Assembly (NCBI GenBank): GCA_900316475.1
Contig: ONDA01000015.1
Location: 1 to 60,312 of the forward strand
Direction: 5' to 3'
Source: an uncultured Prevotellaceae bacterium
GTDB taxonomy: Bacteria > Bacteroidota > Bacteroidia > Bacteroidales > Bacteroidaceae
Length of the DNA stretch: 60,312 nt
In this document: positions 25,092 to 34,329 of the stretch, piece after piece
How positions within the stretch are numbered: position 1 is the stretch's first letter
Layout: each line of letters starts with the position of its first letter
Program-made: the position numbers and the translations under genes
Notes under the pieces: generated by a model
What the model was told of the DNA's origin: nothing
Databases searched by the model: none
Seen by the model: the letters and a program-made list of their open reading frames with translations, nothing else

Positions 25092-26504
25092 ATGACACTA
25101 ATAATCGTTATAATGCTCATTCTCGGATACTTGCTGATTTCAACAAGTCATCTTACCAGTGTAAATAAGGCTGCCATCGCCATATTCCTCGGTACGGTAG
25201 GGTGGGTGGTCTATATTTGCTGGGGGGCCGATTTTGTGATGCAGCAGCATCCACATGAGTATTCCGAATTTTTGACGGGAAGTGCGGCATCGAGCGAAAT
25301 GGTCAAAGTATTCATCTACGACAATATCTTCTTGAGGTACGTGGGACGTGCAGCCAGCATCGTGATGTTCCTTCTGGCCACGATGACTATCATTGAGATT
25401 TTGAATAATAACGGATGTTTTGATTTCGTTACGGAATGGATACGCACACACAGTTCGAAACGGTTCTTGTGGACAATAACGTCCATCACATTTATCCTTT
25501 CTGCTAATCTTGACAATCTGACGACAACCACTATGATGCTTGTTATCATGCATAACGTCATCAGCAGTCGTCGCCAGCGTATGTTAATAGGTGCTGCTAT
25601 CGTGCTGGCCGCAAACTGCGGTGGTAGCTTTACCGTTATCGGAGACCCAACTGGGCTACTGCTGTGGGGCGACGGTGCCGTCTCGGCTACCAACTTCTCA
25701 AAGTATCTGGCTCTTCCTGCTATTGTTGCTTGGGCTGTTCCAACCATACTCATCGACTGTCAGCTGCCACGTAGTCTTGACACAGAGTGGACGGCTCCAC
25801 CGTTTCGTGGCGATGATACCAACTTAAATCGCTGGCAGCGCTTCGTGATGCTCCTGGTAGGTATAGGCGGATTGTGGTTCATACCCACTTTCCACAATAT
25901 CACAAAGTTGTCACCATTCCTTGGTGCTCTATGCGTGCTTAGTGTCCTTTGGGTGGTCAACGAAGCATTCAACCGCAAACTCTACGATGCAGACCAAATG
26001 GCTCAGCGTCGCATTCCACGTGCCATCCAGTATGGTACCATCCAACAAATTCTCTTTGTTATGGGCATTATGATGGGGATGGGCGTGATGACAGAAACTG
26101 GTGTATTGGGCGACATCTCAGCGTGGATAGACTATAATATTCATAATATCTGGGTCGTTGGTGTTGTCTCAGGTCTGCTCAGTGGCGTTGTCGACACCTT
26201 CACCATTGCCGTTACCGATATTTCACTCTATCCTGTTGTCGAGGTCGATACGATTGGCCAGTGGGCTGATAGCGACTACATCGCCTGCTTCACTCAGAAT
26301 GGTGCTTACTGGAAAGTCATTGCCTTATCAACAGCCGTCGGTGGATGTCTGCTTAGCATTGGTTCAACAAGCGGACTTGCTTTAATGAAGATGGAGCACG
26401 TTCGCTTAGGCTGGTATGTCCGAAACCTCACGCCCAAGGTTGCCATTGGCTTCGTATTAAGCCTGCTGATACTTGGTGCTGAGGTGTTAATTGCATCTAA
26501 CTGA
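25092..26504 (+). CDS. nhaD: Na+/H+ antiporter, NhaD family
   Basis: 470 residues, 11-13 membrane helices. NhaD features: FILSANLDNLTTTTMMLVIMH, ANCGGSFTVIGDPTGLLLWGDG and the late GLLSGVVDTFTIAVTDISLYP, followed by SIGSTSGLALMKMEHVRLGWY. The group exchanges Na+ (or Li+) for H+. Position right after the nqr operon is meaningful: Nqr exports Na+ and antiporters couple that gradient to pH balance. It starts 49 bases after the truncated binding-protein gene, probably on the same transcript, and is 16 bases ahead of the ATPase/CYTH gene. Confidence 0.9.
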   Translation: MTLIIVIMLILGYLLISTSHLTSVNKAAIAIFLGTVGWVVYICWGADFVMQQHPHEYSEFLTGSAASSEMVKVFIYDNIFLRYVGRAASIVMFLLATMTIIEILNNNGCFDFVTEWIRTHSSKRFLWTITSITFILSANLDNLTTTTMMLVIMHNVISSRRQRMLIGAAIVLAANCGGSFTVIGDPTGLLLWGDGAVSATNFSKYLALPAIVAWAVPTILIDCQLPRSLDTEWTAPPFRGDDTNLNRWQRFVMLLVGIGGLWFIPTFHNITKLSPFLGALCVLSVLWVVNEAFNRKLYDADQMAQRRIPRAIQYGTIQQILFVMGIMMGMGVMTETGVLGDISAWIDYNIHNIWVVGVVSGLLSGVVDTFTIAVTDISLYPVVEVDTIGQWADSDYIACFTQNGAYWKVIALSTAVGGCLLSIGSTSGLALMKMEHVRLGWYVRNLTPKVAIGFVLSLLILGAEVLIASN

Positions 26505-26520
26505 AATAGAGTCTAATTAT

Positions 26521-27615
26521 ATGATGAAGAGAATCGTCCTCACTGGTGGTCCTTGCGCCGGTAAAACCACGGCGTTGGTTCGTGTTATAGATCATTTCAA
26601 TAGCTTGGGGTTCAGAGTGTTCTGCGTGCCTGAAGTACCTACGATCTACAGTCTTGCTGGTTGGAATTATCTCACTCCCAACCGTCAACTGTACTTTGAA
26701 GGTGAGCGAGCTATACTTGAGACCCAATTGACATTGGAAAACCAGTTTGAACGTCTGGCTTCCGTCTGTAAAAAACCCGTTCTCATTGTCTGTGACCGTG
26801 GGACGATGGACATCTCTGCATACATGTCGCCTCAAGAGTGGGAAGACATAACATCCCAAACTGGTGTCAACAGTAACCAATTGCGTGAACGATACGACGC
26901 CGTACTCCACTTGGTGTCGGCAGCTGATGGAGCAGAGCAATACTATACCACCGCCACCAACTCTACCCGATACGAGAAAGCTGACGAGGAGGGATTACGC
27001 ATTGCCCGAGAACTAGACAAGAAAGTTATCAAGGCGTGGTCTGGTCATCCTCACTTGCGCGTCATCAACAACCACGACGACTTTGAACGCAAGATGCAGC
27101 GCGTTATCCGTGAGATTTCCAACGTTCTCGGCCTGCCGCAGCCTGTCACCGAGGAGCGCAAATATCTTGTTGAGGTGATTGGTCAACTACCAGAGACCAT
27201 AGACAGCGACATTCTCCAAACCTATCTCGTCAGCGAACCTGGAACCGAAGTCAGACTCCGTCGCAGGACGTGGCTCAGTGGCAAGATTGTCAATATCCAC
27301 AACACAAAAAAACGTACTGCTCCCGGCGAGCAAATTGAAACTGAACGACAAGTCGAAAATGCCCTCTACGAGTCACTCCTTCAGCAGGCTGACCCTTATC
27401 GCAATTCTATTAGTAAGCACCGACAGAGTTTTATTTGGTCGGGGCAATATTTCGAACTCGACACCTATGGGGGTGTCCTTCAGGGCCTAGTCATTCTTGA
27501 GACCAAAGGCATTGCTGATGCTGAAGATGTAAACTTCCCGCCTTTCATTCGCGTCATCAATGAGATTACTGGCAACAAGGAGTACTACAATTACAATCTC
27601 GCCCTACGTCGCTGA
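26521..27615 (+). CDS. P-loop ATPase (AAA_28) fused to a CYTH domain
   Basis: 364 residues. The N-terminal half is a NadR/AAA_28-like P-loop domain: GGPCAGKTT at residues 9-17, and VCDRGTMDISAYM as the Walker B region. The C-terminal half (from about residue 215, EERKYLVEVIGQLP) is a CYTH/triphosphate-tunnel domain with EVRLRRRTW, TERQVE and YFELDTYGG. CYTH domains bind triphosphates with metal. The fused architecture recurs in Bacteroidota and eukaryotes, with no settled function; phosphotransfer to a nucleotide or cofactor is a fair guess. The start at 26521 (two adjacent ATG codons) is preferred over 26491, which would overlap nhaD. Confidence 0.8.
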   Translation: MMKRIVLTGGPCAGKTTALVRVIDHFNSLGFRVFCVPEVPTIYSLAGWNYLTPNRQLYFEGERAILETQLTLENQFERLASVCKKPVLIVCDRGTMDISAYMSPQEWEDITSQTGVNSNQLRERYDAVLHLVSAADGAEQYYTTATNSTRYEKADEEGLRIARELDKKVIKAWSGHPHLRVINNHDDFERKMQRVIREISNVLGLPQPVTEERKYLVEVIGQLPETIDSDILQTYLVSEPGTEVRLRRRTWLSGKIVNIHNTKKRTAPGEQIETERQVENALYESLLQQADPYRNSISKHRQSFIWSGQYFELDTYGGVLQGLVILETKGIADAEDVNFPPFIRVINEITGNKEYYNYNLALRR

Positions 27616-27663
27616 ATTTTTTGAAGTGCTCATGTAAATTTCACGACTGCTCATAAATCTCTA

Positions 27664-27723
27664 AAAAAACATCACTTCCCATACTTCTCGTACTCGACGT
27701 GGGTATGAAAAGTGTGGGAAGTG
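27664..27723 (-). terminator. Terminator after purM
   Basis: CACTTCCCATACTT (27673-27686) pairs with AAGTGTGGGAAGTG (27710-27723) with one mismatch. On the minus strand the stem is followed by TGTTTTTTT, so it ends the leftward purM operon. On the plus strand the following T-rich stretch is weaker, though it may also stop the ATPase/CYTH transcript. Confidence 0.8.
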
Positions 27724-27762
27724 TTGCTTTCTTTGGACTTAGTGCATCAAAGACAGTTAACT

Positions 27763-28932
27763 TTAATATTCGAAACGTCCGAATTCACTTTGTATTGTTA
27801 GACTCCTCTTGCCCTCCTCAATGTGACCGACAACCTGTGCATCGATATTGAACGATTTTGAAATGGAAATAATTTGTTCTGCCAGTTCTGGACGGACGTA
27901 GATTTCCATACGGTGTCCCATATTGAACACCTGATACATCTCGCGCCAGTCGGTGCCTGAGCATTCATGGATGGCTTGGAAGAGGGGCGGCACAGGGAAC
28001 ATGTTGTCCTTGACGACGCGGCAGTTGTCGCCGACGAAGTGGAGAACCTTGGTCTGGGCGCCACCCGTACAATGGACCATGCCGTGAATCTCAGGGCGAA
28101 GCTGGTCTAGCAGGCGCTTGATGACGGGAGCGTATGTGCGTGTAGGCGAGAGTACGAGCTGCCCCATGTCGACGGGTAATCCGCCGGCGACATCCGTTAG
28201 TCTATATTTGCCACTGTAGACAAGGTCGTCAGGAACGGCGTGGTCGTAGCTCTCAGGATAGCGCTCTGCCAGATATTTGGCAAAGACATCGTGGCGGGCA
28301 CTTGTCAGGCCATTGGAGCCCATACCGCCGTTATACCGTTTCTCGTAGGTGGCCTGTCCTGTTGAGGAGAGTCCTACGATAATGTCGCCAGGACGGATAT
28401 TGGCATTGTCGATAACATCGCTGCGACGCATGCGGCAGGTAACGGTAGAGTCGACGATAATGGTACGTACAAGGTCGCCCACGTCGGCTGTCTCGCCGCC
28501 TGTGGGATAGATGCCGATGCCCATTTCACGTAGTTCCTGCAGCAGTTCGTCTGTGCCGTTGATGATGGCTGATATGACCTCACCAGGGATGAGCATCTTG
28601 TTGCGCCCGATGGTTGATGAAACAAGAATATTGTCGACAGCGCCCACACAGAGTAGGTCGTCGGTGTTCATGACGATGGCGTCCTGGGCAATGCCTTTCC
28701 AGACGCTGAGGTCGCCTGTCTCGCGCCAGTACATATAAGCCAGCGACGACTTGGTTCCGGCACCGTCGGCGTGCATGATGTTGCAGTATTCTGGGTCGCC
28801 GCCCAAGATATCTGGAATAATCTTACAGAAGGCCTGCGGGTAGAGACCCTTGTCAATGTTCTTGATGGCTGCGTGTACGTCCTCCTTGGCGGCACTCACG
28901 CCACGTTGCATGTATCTGTTGTCCATCACCAC
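27763..28932 (-). CDS. purM: Phosphoribosylformylglycinamidine cyclo-ligase (AIR synthase)
   Basis: 389 residues of the Bacteroidota PurM type. Purine synthesis step 5: closes FGAM to aminoimidazole ribotide using ATP. Recognised blocks: RGVSAAKEDVHAAI near the start, IMHADGAGTKSSLAYMYW, MNTDDLLCVGA, TGGETADVGDLVRTI, GMGSNGLTSARH and FNMGHRMEIYV. The start may be 28932 or the second ATG at 28926, both directly after the lemA stop. It is the last gene of the phoH-purC-menG-aroE-TPM-lemA-purM run; purC, from the same pathway, is in the same run. Confidence 0.93.
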   Translation of the reverse strand: MVMDNRYMQRGVSAAKEDVHAAIKNIDKGLYPQAFCKIIPDILGGDPEYCNIMHADGAGTKSSLAYMYWRETGDLSVWKGIAQDAIVMNTDDLLCVGAVDNILVSSTIGRNKMLIPGEVISAIINGTDELLQELREMGIGIYPTGGETADVGDLVRTIIVDSTVTCRMRRSDVIDNANIRPGDIIVGLSSTGQATYEKRYNGGMGSNGLTSARHDVFAKYLAERYPESYDHAVPDDLVYSGKYRLTDVAGGLPVDMGQLVLSPTRTYAPVIKRLLDQLRPEIHGMVHCTGGAQTKVLHFVGDNCRVVKDNMFPVPPLFQAIHECSGTDWREMYQVFNMGHRMEIYVRPELAEQIISISKSFNIDAQVVGHIEEGKRSLTIQSEFGRFEY

Positions 28933-29520
28933 TTAGAATTTTACTTTGGGAGCACTTTCGGCACCAGTCTCAGCCTCGAACTTGTTCATTTTGTCGAAAC
29001 CGAATATGCCAGCCAGGATATTCTTAGGAAACGAGCGGATGACGACATTGTACTGCTGAACAACGGCATTGAACTTGTTGCGAGCCTCATTGATGCGGTT
29101 TTCGGTGCCCTCTAACTGTACCTGTAAATCCTTGAAGTTCTCGTTCGCTTTCAGGTCGGGATAGTTCTCCTGTACGGCAATCAGACGACCCAAGGCAGCA
29201 CCCAGTTCTCCCTGTGCCTTCTGGTACTCCTGCAGTTTCTCAGGTGTCAGATTGGTAGGGTCGAGGGTAATCTGCGTAGCCTTGGCGCGTGCGTTGACCA
29301 CAGCCTCGAAGGTTCCCTTCTCGTGCTCGGCATAGCCCTTGACAACCTCTACCAAGTTGGGAATGAGGTCGGCACGACGCTGGTAGGCCGACTGTACGTT
29401 GGCCAGGGCAGTGGTGGCGTTCTCCTGTTCGCTCACCATTGAGTTGTAAGCACTGGCAGCCCACATGGCGATAACGACCACAGCTGCAATGATTCCGATG
29501 GTTCCTTTTGTCAGTTTCAT
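28933..29520 (-). CDS. lemA: LemA family protein
   Basis: 195 residues. An N-terminal membrane helix (GTIGIIAAVVVIAMWAASAYNSMV) is followed by the LemA four-helix domain: ATTALANVQSAYQRRADLIPNLVEVVKGYAEHEKGTFEAVVNARA and RFNAVVQQYNVVIRSFPKNILAGIFGF-like end (here NKFNAVVQQYN). Substrate unknown; LemA proteins are anchored with the domain outward or into the cytosol depending on the species. It is paired with a TPM-domain gene immediately upstream, the usual LemA partner. It lies one base ahead of purM. Confidence 0.92.
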   Translation of the reverse strand: MKLTKGTIGIIAAVVVIAMWAASAYNSMVSEQENATTALANVQSAYQRRADLIPNLVEVVKGYAEHEKGTFEAVVNARAKATQITLDPTNLTPEKLQEYQKAQGELGAALGRLIAVQENYPDLKANENFKDLQVQLEGTENRINEARNKFNAVVQQYNVVIRSFPKNILAGIFGFDKMNKFEAETGAESAPKVKF

Positions 29521-29576
29521 CTTTTCTTATGTTTAATGATTAATACTTTTTTCAATCTTTCTTTACGAGCTTTCCG

Positions 29577-30854
29577 TTACCAGCTGGACGTGGCACCACC
29601 GCCACCAGAGCTGCCTCCGCCGAAGCTGCCTCCTCCGCTGCCACTGAAACCGCCGCCGCCGAAGCCACCGCCGCTTGTTACGACAAAGGCAGCCTCTTCG
29701 ATGAAGGGGTTGGCTGCCAGCGCAGCTCCTATGGTTAACATACCGTAGCGTCGGGCAATATAGAGGAAGAATAGCGCCCAGAAGGCGGTGAAAATTCCGT
29801 AGATGGGAAGAGTGCCTAAATCGTCGTTAGCCTGTGGAGTTACTAACGGCGACATGACGGGCATCTCCTTGTGCCGCAGTAGGTTATAGATGGCCTGCGT
29901 CAGGTAGAGCATACCGCTGTCGGGCATTTCGGCCTTCATACTCGGCACCAGATACTCGCTCTGAAGTCGCGAGCACTCAGCATCCGTGAGGTCGCTCTCT
30001 AACGAACGTCCGGTATGACTGCGAAACAAGTGGTCGCCGTATGCCAGCACCATGACCAGTCCGCGGTCGTTCTTGCCTACGTGGTAGGTATCAAAGATGT
30101 CCTGGGCAAAGCGGAAAATGTCTTGATTCTCTACGTGGTTAACGATGGCTACGACAGATTCAATGTCTAAGCTGTCGTCCATCTCCTTGAGAATGTCATT
30201 CAGCTTCTGTTCCGTCTCTGCCGTCACGATGCCGTCGGGGTTCGACACATAGCGCGAGGCGTCCTCCAAATGGGGCATGGGAATATCCCTAGCAGTCCAC
30301 ACTTTCTCATCAACATCCTTCATTAGTGCCGTTGATTGCTCGTCCTGCAAATCATCCATCGACGCCATGGTGTAGTTACAGCATACGAGCTGCAAGAGGA
30401 TACCGGCAGCGATGAGTTTCTTCCAATAGCTCTTGAAGGCAAACACTTTGGCTGTCCGTGCTTTCCAATCTTTCTGTATAGTCTTGCACTCTTCCAGGAA
30501 TTTTTCCTTGTTTTCCTCGTATAATGCGGAATACTCTCTCTTAGCAGCCTTCGTGCCTATGAACATGACTTGCTTTCGGGTTTCAAAGGCCAGTTCCATT
30601 TGGTGTATGGCGTCATTATATCGGTCAGCCAACTGCTGGATGTCCTGCTTACGTTCTGACAACAGTTTCTTTTGCTCTGCGCGATTTTTGTTGTCAGTCA
30701 GCAGTCCGCTGGCAATCAGTGTGCCGAAGGTGCCACCATATATATAAGGTAATAGCTCAGCAACGGCTTCGTCGGCGCCGATGATGTGTGGCAGGAACAT
30801 CGCCAAGATGGTAGCGATGGCCCCTAACATAATTTTCGTTGCTTTATTGTCCAT
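29577..30854 (-). CDS. TPM-domain membrane protein (YgcG-like) with Gly/Ser-rich tail
   Basis: 425 residues. Two hydrophobic segments lie near the N-terminus (IMLGAIATILAMFLPHIIG and PYIYGGTFGTLIASGLL) and a basic coiled stretch follows. Another helix is near residue 150 (AAGILLQLVCCNYTM). The TPM domain covers about 205-330: SNPDGIVTAETEQKLNDILKEM, GLVMVLAYGDHLFRSHTGRSLESDLTD. Last comes a helix and a tail rich in Gly and Ser (GGGFGGGGFSGSGGG) ending in SSW, typical of the family. TPM proteins pair with LemA. The extra N-terminal membrane module makes it longer than simple YgcG proteins. Its biochemical role is not established. Confidence 0.85.
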   Translation of the reverse strand: MDNKATKIMLGAIATILAMFLPHIIGADEAVAELLPYIYGGTFGTLIASGLLTDNKNRAEQKKLLSERKQDIQQLADRYNDAIHQMELAFETRKQVMFIGTKAAKREYSALYEENKEKFLEECKTIQKDWKARTAKVFAFKSYWKKLIAAGILLQLVCCNYTMASMDDLQDEQSTALMKDVDEKVWTARDIPMPHLEDASRYVSNPDGIVTAETEQKLNDILKEMDDSLDIESVVAIVNHVENQDIFRFAQDIFDTYHVGKNDRGLVMVLAYGDHLFRSHTGRSLESDLTDAECSRLQSEYLVPSMKAEMPDSGMLYLTQAIYNLLRHKEMPVMSPLVTPQANDDLGTLPIYGIFTAFWALFFLYIARRYGMLTIGAALAANPFIEEAAFVVTSGGGFGGGGFSGSGGGSFGGGSSGGGGATSSW

Positions 30855-30864
30855 GCTTCAAAAG

Positions 30865-31611
30865 TTACTTCTCATGCCAGAACTCCCAGGAAGCGAAAGC
30901 TTGTAGGAGTAGCATTTCCAAGCCGTTCTTTACCTCGGCTCCCTGCTCACGGCCTTTTCTCATGAAGAGGGTCTCGTCTGGATTGTAGATGAGGTCGTAG
31001 AGAATCGTATGATAGTCCATTGCTTCGTATGGCAGAGGTGGGCATTCCTCACTATGGGGGTACATTCCCACAGGTGTACAATTGATGATGACGTTGTACT
31101 CCTTGACTACTTCTGGGGTAATGGTTTCATACTGTATAGTTCCGGGACGTTGGTAACGGCTGACAAATACCGTTTCTAATCCCAGCGACTTCAGACCATA
31201 ATTAATTGCCTTCGATGCGCCACCTGTACCAAGAATCAATGCTTTCTTGTGCCATTTTTTGTCGAGCATCGGCTCAATACTTTGCGTAAACCCAATGACA
31301 TCGCTATTATACCCTTTCAATTTGATATTCTTACCTTCGTGAATGACGCGGATGACGTTAACGGCACCAATGGCCTGAGCTTCGGGCGTAATACTGTCAA
31401 GGAACTCTATTACCTTCTCCTTATACGGGATTGTGACGTTGAGACCGCGCAGCGTTGTGTTCGTGTCAAGTATCTCCTGTAGCTGGTCAATGCTCATGAT
31501 TTCGAAGTTTTCATACTTCGCGTTGATACCCTCATCAGCAAACTTCTGGTTGAAGTAGCTTATAGAGAACGAGTGGCCTAAGGGGTAGCCGATTAATCCA
31601 TACTTATCCAT
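30865..31611 (-). CDS. aroE: Shikimate dehydrogenase
   Basis: 248 residues. Converts 3-dehydroshikimate to shikimate with NADPH in aromatic amino-acid synthesis. Substrate site: YGLIGYPLGHSFSISYFNQKF, with the catalytic Lys in NVTIPYKEKVIEFLD. Cofactor loop ILGTGGASKAINYGLKSLG. The end INCTPVGMYPHSEE...YDLIYNPDETLFMRKGREQGAEVKNGLEMLLLQA is well conserved. It sits between menG and the TPM gene with spacings of about 10 bases, so one transcript is likely. Slightly shorter than the E. coli enzyme, as is usual here. Confidence 0.95.
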   Translation of the reverse strand: MDKYGLIGYPLGHSFSISYFNQKFADEGINAKYENFEIMSIDQLQEILDTNTTLRGLNVTIPYKEKVIEFLDSITPEAQAIGAVNVIRVIHEGKNIKLKGYNSDVIGFTQSIEPMLDKKWHKKALILGTGGASKAINYGLKSLGLETVFVSRYQRPGTIQYETITPEVVKEYNVIINCTPVGMYPHSEECPPLPYEAMDYHTILYDLIYNPDETLFMRKGREQGAEVKNGLEMLLLQAFASWEFWHEK

Positions 31612-31622
31612 GTGTTCATGTT

Positions 31623-32354
31623 TTATTTGGTTGCAAAATACATCGTGCAGATGCCGAAGGTGAGGCGCTTAAAGCTTGCCTTGCTGAATCCTGCCTTCTT
31701 TAAAATGCCTTCCATTTGTTCACCCTGTGGAAAGGCCTCGATAGTCTTTGTCAAATATAAGTAGGCACTTGTGTCTTTACTAATGATTTGTCCGTAGGCA
31801 GGCAGCACAGTATGAGAATAGACATGAAAGAGCTGCTTCATGGGGAATGAAACGGGTGAGGTTAGCTCGACGATGCTCAGGTGGCCACCCTTGCGCAATA
31901 CACGGCACATCTCAGACAGTCCGCGATCCAGATTGGCAAAATTGCGAATGCCGAAGGCTGCTGTAACCGCATCAAATGTTTCGTCTTGATAGCTTAGGCT
32001 GAGGCAGTTCTCCTTAGTGAAAGAAATAATATCCGACAGTCCCGCCGTCTCCACCTTTTTTCGACCAATTTCCATCATACCTTCGCTGATGTCGACACCA
32101 ATTATCTGGTCGGGATGGAGTAACTGCGCGGCAAGGATGGCGAAATCTCCTGTACCAGTAGCGATGTCGAGCATCGTCTTTGGACTATACGGAGCCAGCA
32201 TATCAATTGCCTTGCGACGCCATCTGCGGTCGATGTCCCATGACAAACGATGGTTCAGCTTGTCATAAGTAGGTGCAATGTTATCGAACATTTGCTCCAC
32301 CTGACAGACTTTCTCACCATCGTTGTAGGGTTTTATTTCTTCCTGTTTATACAT
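31623..32354 (-). CDS. menG: Demethylmenaquinone methyltransferase (UbiE/MenG)
   Basis: 243 residues. A class I SAM-dependent methyltransferase for the last step of menaquinone synthesis. Family blocks: [35 protein letters not shown] loop [66 protein letters not shown]. As Bacteroidales use menaquinone, the product is the quinone reduced by the Nqr complex encoded nearby. Its start codon is one base from the purC stop. Confidence 0.93.
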   Translation of the reverse strand: MYKQEEIKPYNDGEKVCQVEQMFDNIAPTYDKLNHRLSWDIDRRWRRKAIDMLAPYSPKTMLDIATGTGDFAILAAQLLHPDQIIGVDISEGMMEIGRKKVETAGLSDIISFTKENCLSLSYQDETFDAVTAAFGIRNFANLDRGLSEMCRVLRKGGHLSIVELTSPVSFPMKQLFHVYSHTVLPAYGQIISKDTSAYLYLTKTIEAFPQGEQMEGILKKAGFSKASFKRLTFGICTMYFATK

Positions 32355-33302
32355 TTATCTGGTTTTCAGGTAGTTGCTGACGTTTTTCTCAATTCTGGCA
32401 GCAATGTCTCCAGCCTCTTCTGCCTTGTTGAATTTCTCGCCTATAATATGCTCGTACAACTCGATGTAGCGTTCAGAGACACTTTCTGCATACTCGTCGG
32501 TAATCTCGGGCATCACTTGTCCCGGCTCATTCATGAAATTGTGCTCGATAAGCCACTGACGTACAAATTCTTTCGAAAGCTGACGCTGAGGCTCGCCTTT
32601 AGCGAGTTTGTCCTCATAGCCGTCAGCATAGAAATAGCGGCTAGAGTCAGGTGTGTGTATCTCGTCAATGAGGTAAACTTTACCATCGCGTTTGCCAAAC
32701 TCATATTTTGTGTCAACAAGAATCAATCCACGCTTGGCTGCAATCTCCTGTCCTCGTGCAAATATTTTTCGGGTGTAGTCTTCCATTACGGCGTAGTCTT
32801 CAGCCGAGACGATTCCCTGTGAAATTATTTCATCCTTTGAGATGTTCATGTCGTGACCTTCGTCAGCTTTGGTTGTCGGCGTTATGATGGGTTCTGGGAA
32901 TCGCTCATTCTCCTTCATGCCTTCAGGCAGTTTCACGCCACACAGTTCCCTACAGCCGTTCTTGTACTCGCGCCAGGCTGACCCGGTTAGAATGGAGCGG
33001 ATAATCATTTCTACACGGAAGCCTTCACACTTCAGGCCTACTGTCACCATCGGGTCGGGTGTTGCAAGTTTCCAGTTTGGACAAATATCCGTTGTTGCAT
33101 CCAGAAACTTCGCTGCAATCTGGTTTAGCACTTGGCCTTTGAAGGGAATGCCCTTAGGCAGAACTACGTCGAACGCCGAGATACGGTCTGTAGCGACCAT
33201 TACCATTAAGTCGTCATTAATGTTATAGACATCACGGACTTTGCCGTGATAAACACTCTTTTGTCCCTCGAATTGGAACTCAGTTTTTGTTAATGCTTTC
33301 AT
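32355..33302 (-). CDS. purC: Phosphoribosylaminoimidazole-succinocarboxamide synthase
   Basis: 315 residues, the longer PurC form. It joins aspartate to CAIR in purine synthesis. Motifs: [100 protein letters not shown]. The start [15 protein letters not shown] at 33302 is chosen from the family; an in-frame ATG at 33344 lies inside phoH. The 5' end overlaps the phoH 3' end by 23 bases, supporting a single transcript. Confidence 0.95.
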   Translation of the reverse strand: MKALTKTEFQFEGQKSVYHGKVRDVYNINDDLMVMVATDRISAFDVVLPKGIPFKGQVLNQIAAKFLDATTDICPNWKLATPDPMVTVGLKCEGFRVEMIIRSILTGSAWREYKNGCRELCGVKLPEGMKENERFPEPIITPTTKADEGHDMNISKDEIISQGIVSAEDYAVMEDYTRKIFARGQEIAAKRGLILVDTKYEFGKRDGKVYLIDEIHTPDSSRYFYADGYEDKLAKGEPQRQLSKEFVRQWLIEHNFMNEPGQVMPEITDEYAESVSERYIELYEHIIGEKFNKAEEAGDIAARIEKNVSNYLKTR

Positions 33303-34251
33303 TTTTATTGTTGTTATAATCTTTGTCGTATTCTTCATAGGCATTGACGATGCGCGTCACCAGTTTGTGTCGCACGATGTCACGAACATCTAGATTAACC
33401 ACACCGATTCCTTCTACATTATTTAATATATGTAAGGCTTCAATAAGCCCCGACTTTTGTGATCGGGGCAGGTCTATCTGCGTCATATCGCCAGTAATAA
33501 TCATCCTTGTGTTCCAGCCCATTCGTGTCAAGAACATCCTAAGCTGTGCAGGCGTCGTGTTCTGTGCTTCATCCAGAATGACGACGGCATCGTTAAGTGT
33601 GCGGCCTCGCATAAAGGCCAACGGCGCAATCTGGATGATGTGCTTCTCCATCATATCTTGCAGTTTTACCTGTGGTAGCATATCCTCCAAAGCGTCATAG
33701 AGCGGCTGCAGGTAGGGATCGATTTTGTCTTTCATGTCTCCAGGTAGGAAGCCTAATTTCTCACCAGCTTCTACGGCCGGTCGCGACAGAATAATCTTTT
33801 TTGCCGTCTTATCTTTCAAAGCTTTCACAGCTAAGGCTATTGATAAATAGGTCTTACCCGTACCTGCAGGCCCAACAGCAAACACCATGTCGTTCTGCTT
33901 ATAAGCCTCTATAAGTCGTTGCTGATTGTCAGAACGGGCCTTGATAGGACGCCCTGACATGGAGTATACCACCACATCATCGGGGACTTCCTTAGCGCGC
34001 CCGCCTCTAATAATGTCTAGAATATCTTCTTCGCGTAAAGAGTTGAATCTCAGTACATGTCTCCGTATCGTTTCAATGTTTTCTTCAAACGCTGCTATCT
34101 GTTGTTCATCGCCCAAAACGCGAATAACATTATCGCGAGCCACAATGCGCAACTTGGGAAATAGTGACCTGATGATTTGCAGATGACTATTACCGACACC
34201 ATAGAAAACAACGGTGTCAATGTCTTCGAGTATAATATGTTTTTCTATCAA
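33280..34251 (-). CDS. phoH: PhoH family ATPase
   Basis: 323 residues. A cytoplasmic PhoH/PhoL-type ATPase implicated in RNA metabolism. A small N-terminal KH-like region precedes the P-loop domain: Walker [49 protein letters not shown], Walker [25 protein letters not shown] start at TTG (34251, giving [12 protein letters not shown]) is preferred: homologues start here, and the minus-strand -7 box TAACTTTG at 34286-34279 would put the transcription start downstream of the ATG at 34281. It heads a seven-gene leftward run. Confidence 0.9.
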   Translation of the reverse strand: MIEKHIILEDIDTVVFYGVGNSHLQIIRSLFPKLRIVARDNVIRVLGDEQQIAAFEENIETIRRHVLRFNSLREEDILDIIRGGRAKEVPDDVVVYSMSGRPIKARSDNQQRLIEAYKQNDMVFAVGPAGTGKTYLSIALAVKALKDKTAKKIILSRPAVEAGEKLGFLPGDMKDKIDPYLQPLYDALEDMLPQVKLQDMMEKHIIQIAPLAFMRGRTLNDAVVILDEAQNTTPAQLRMFLTRMGWNTRMIITGDMTQIDLPRSQKSGLIEALHILNNVEGIGVVNLDVRDIVRHKLVTRIVNAYEEYDKDYNNNKNESINKN

Positions 34252-34275
34252 ACTGAATACATATTTGAATTTTGC

Positions 34276-34307
34276 TTGCAAAGTTACGCAAAAAAATTGT
34301 ATCTTTG
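34276..34307. promoter_or_regulatory. Overlapping divergent promoters for phoH and the DUF5715-like gene
   Basis: Minus strand: TAACTTTG at 34286-34279 serves phoH. Plus strand: TATCTTTG at 34300-34307, with TTG at 34276-34278 about 21 bases upstream, serves the gene at 34330. The two core promoters share bases, so the polymerases should compete. Confidence 0.6.
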
Positions 34308-34329
34308 CACCCGAAATGGAATTTTTTTG

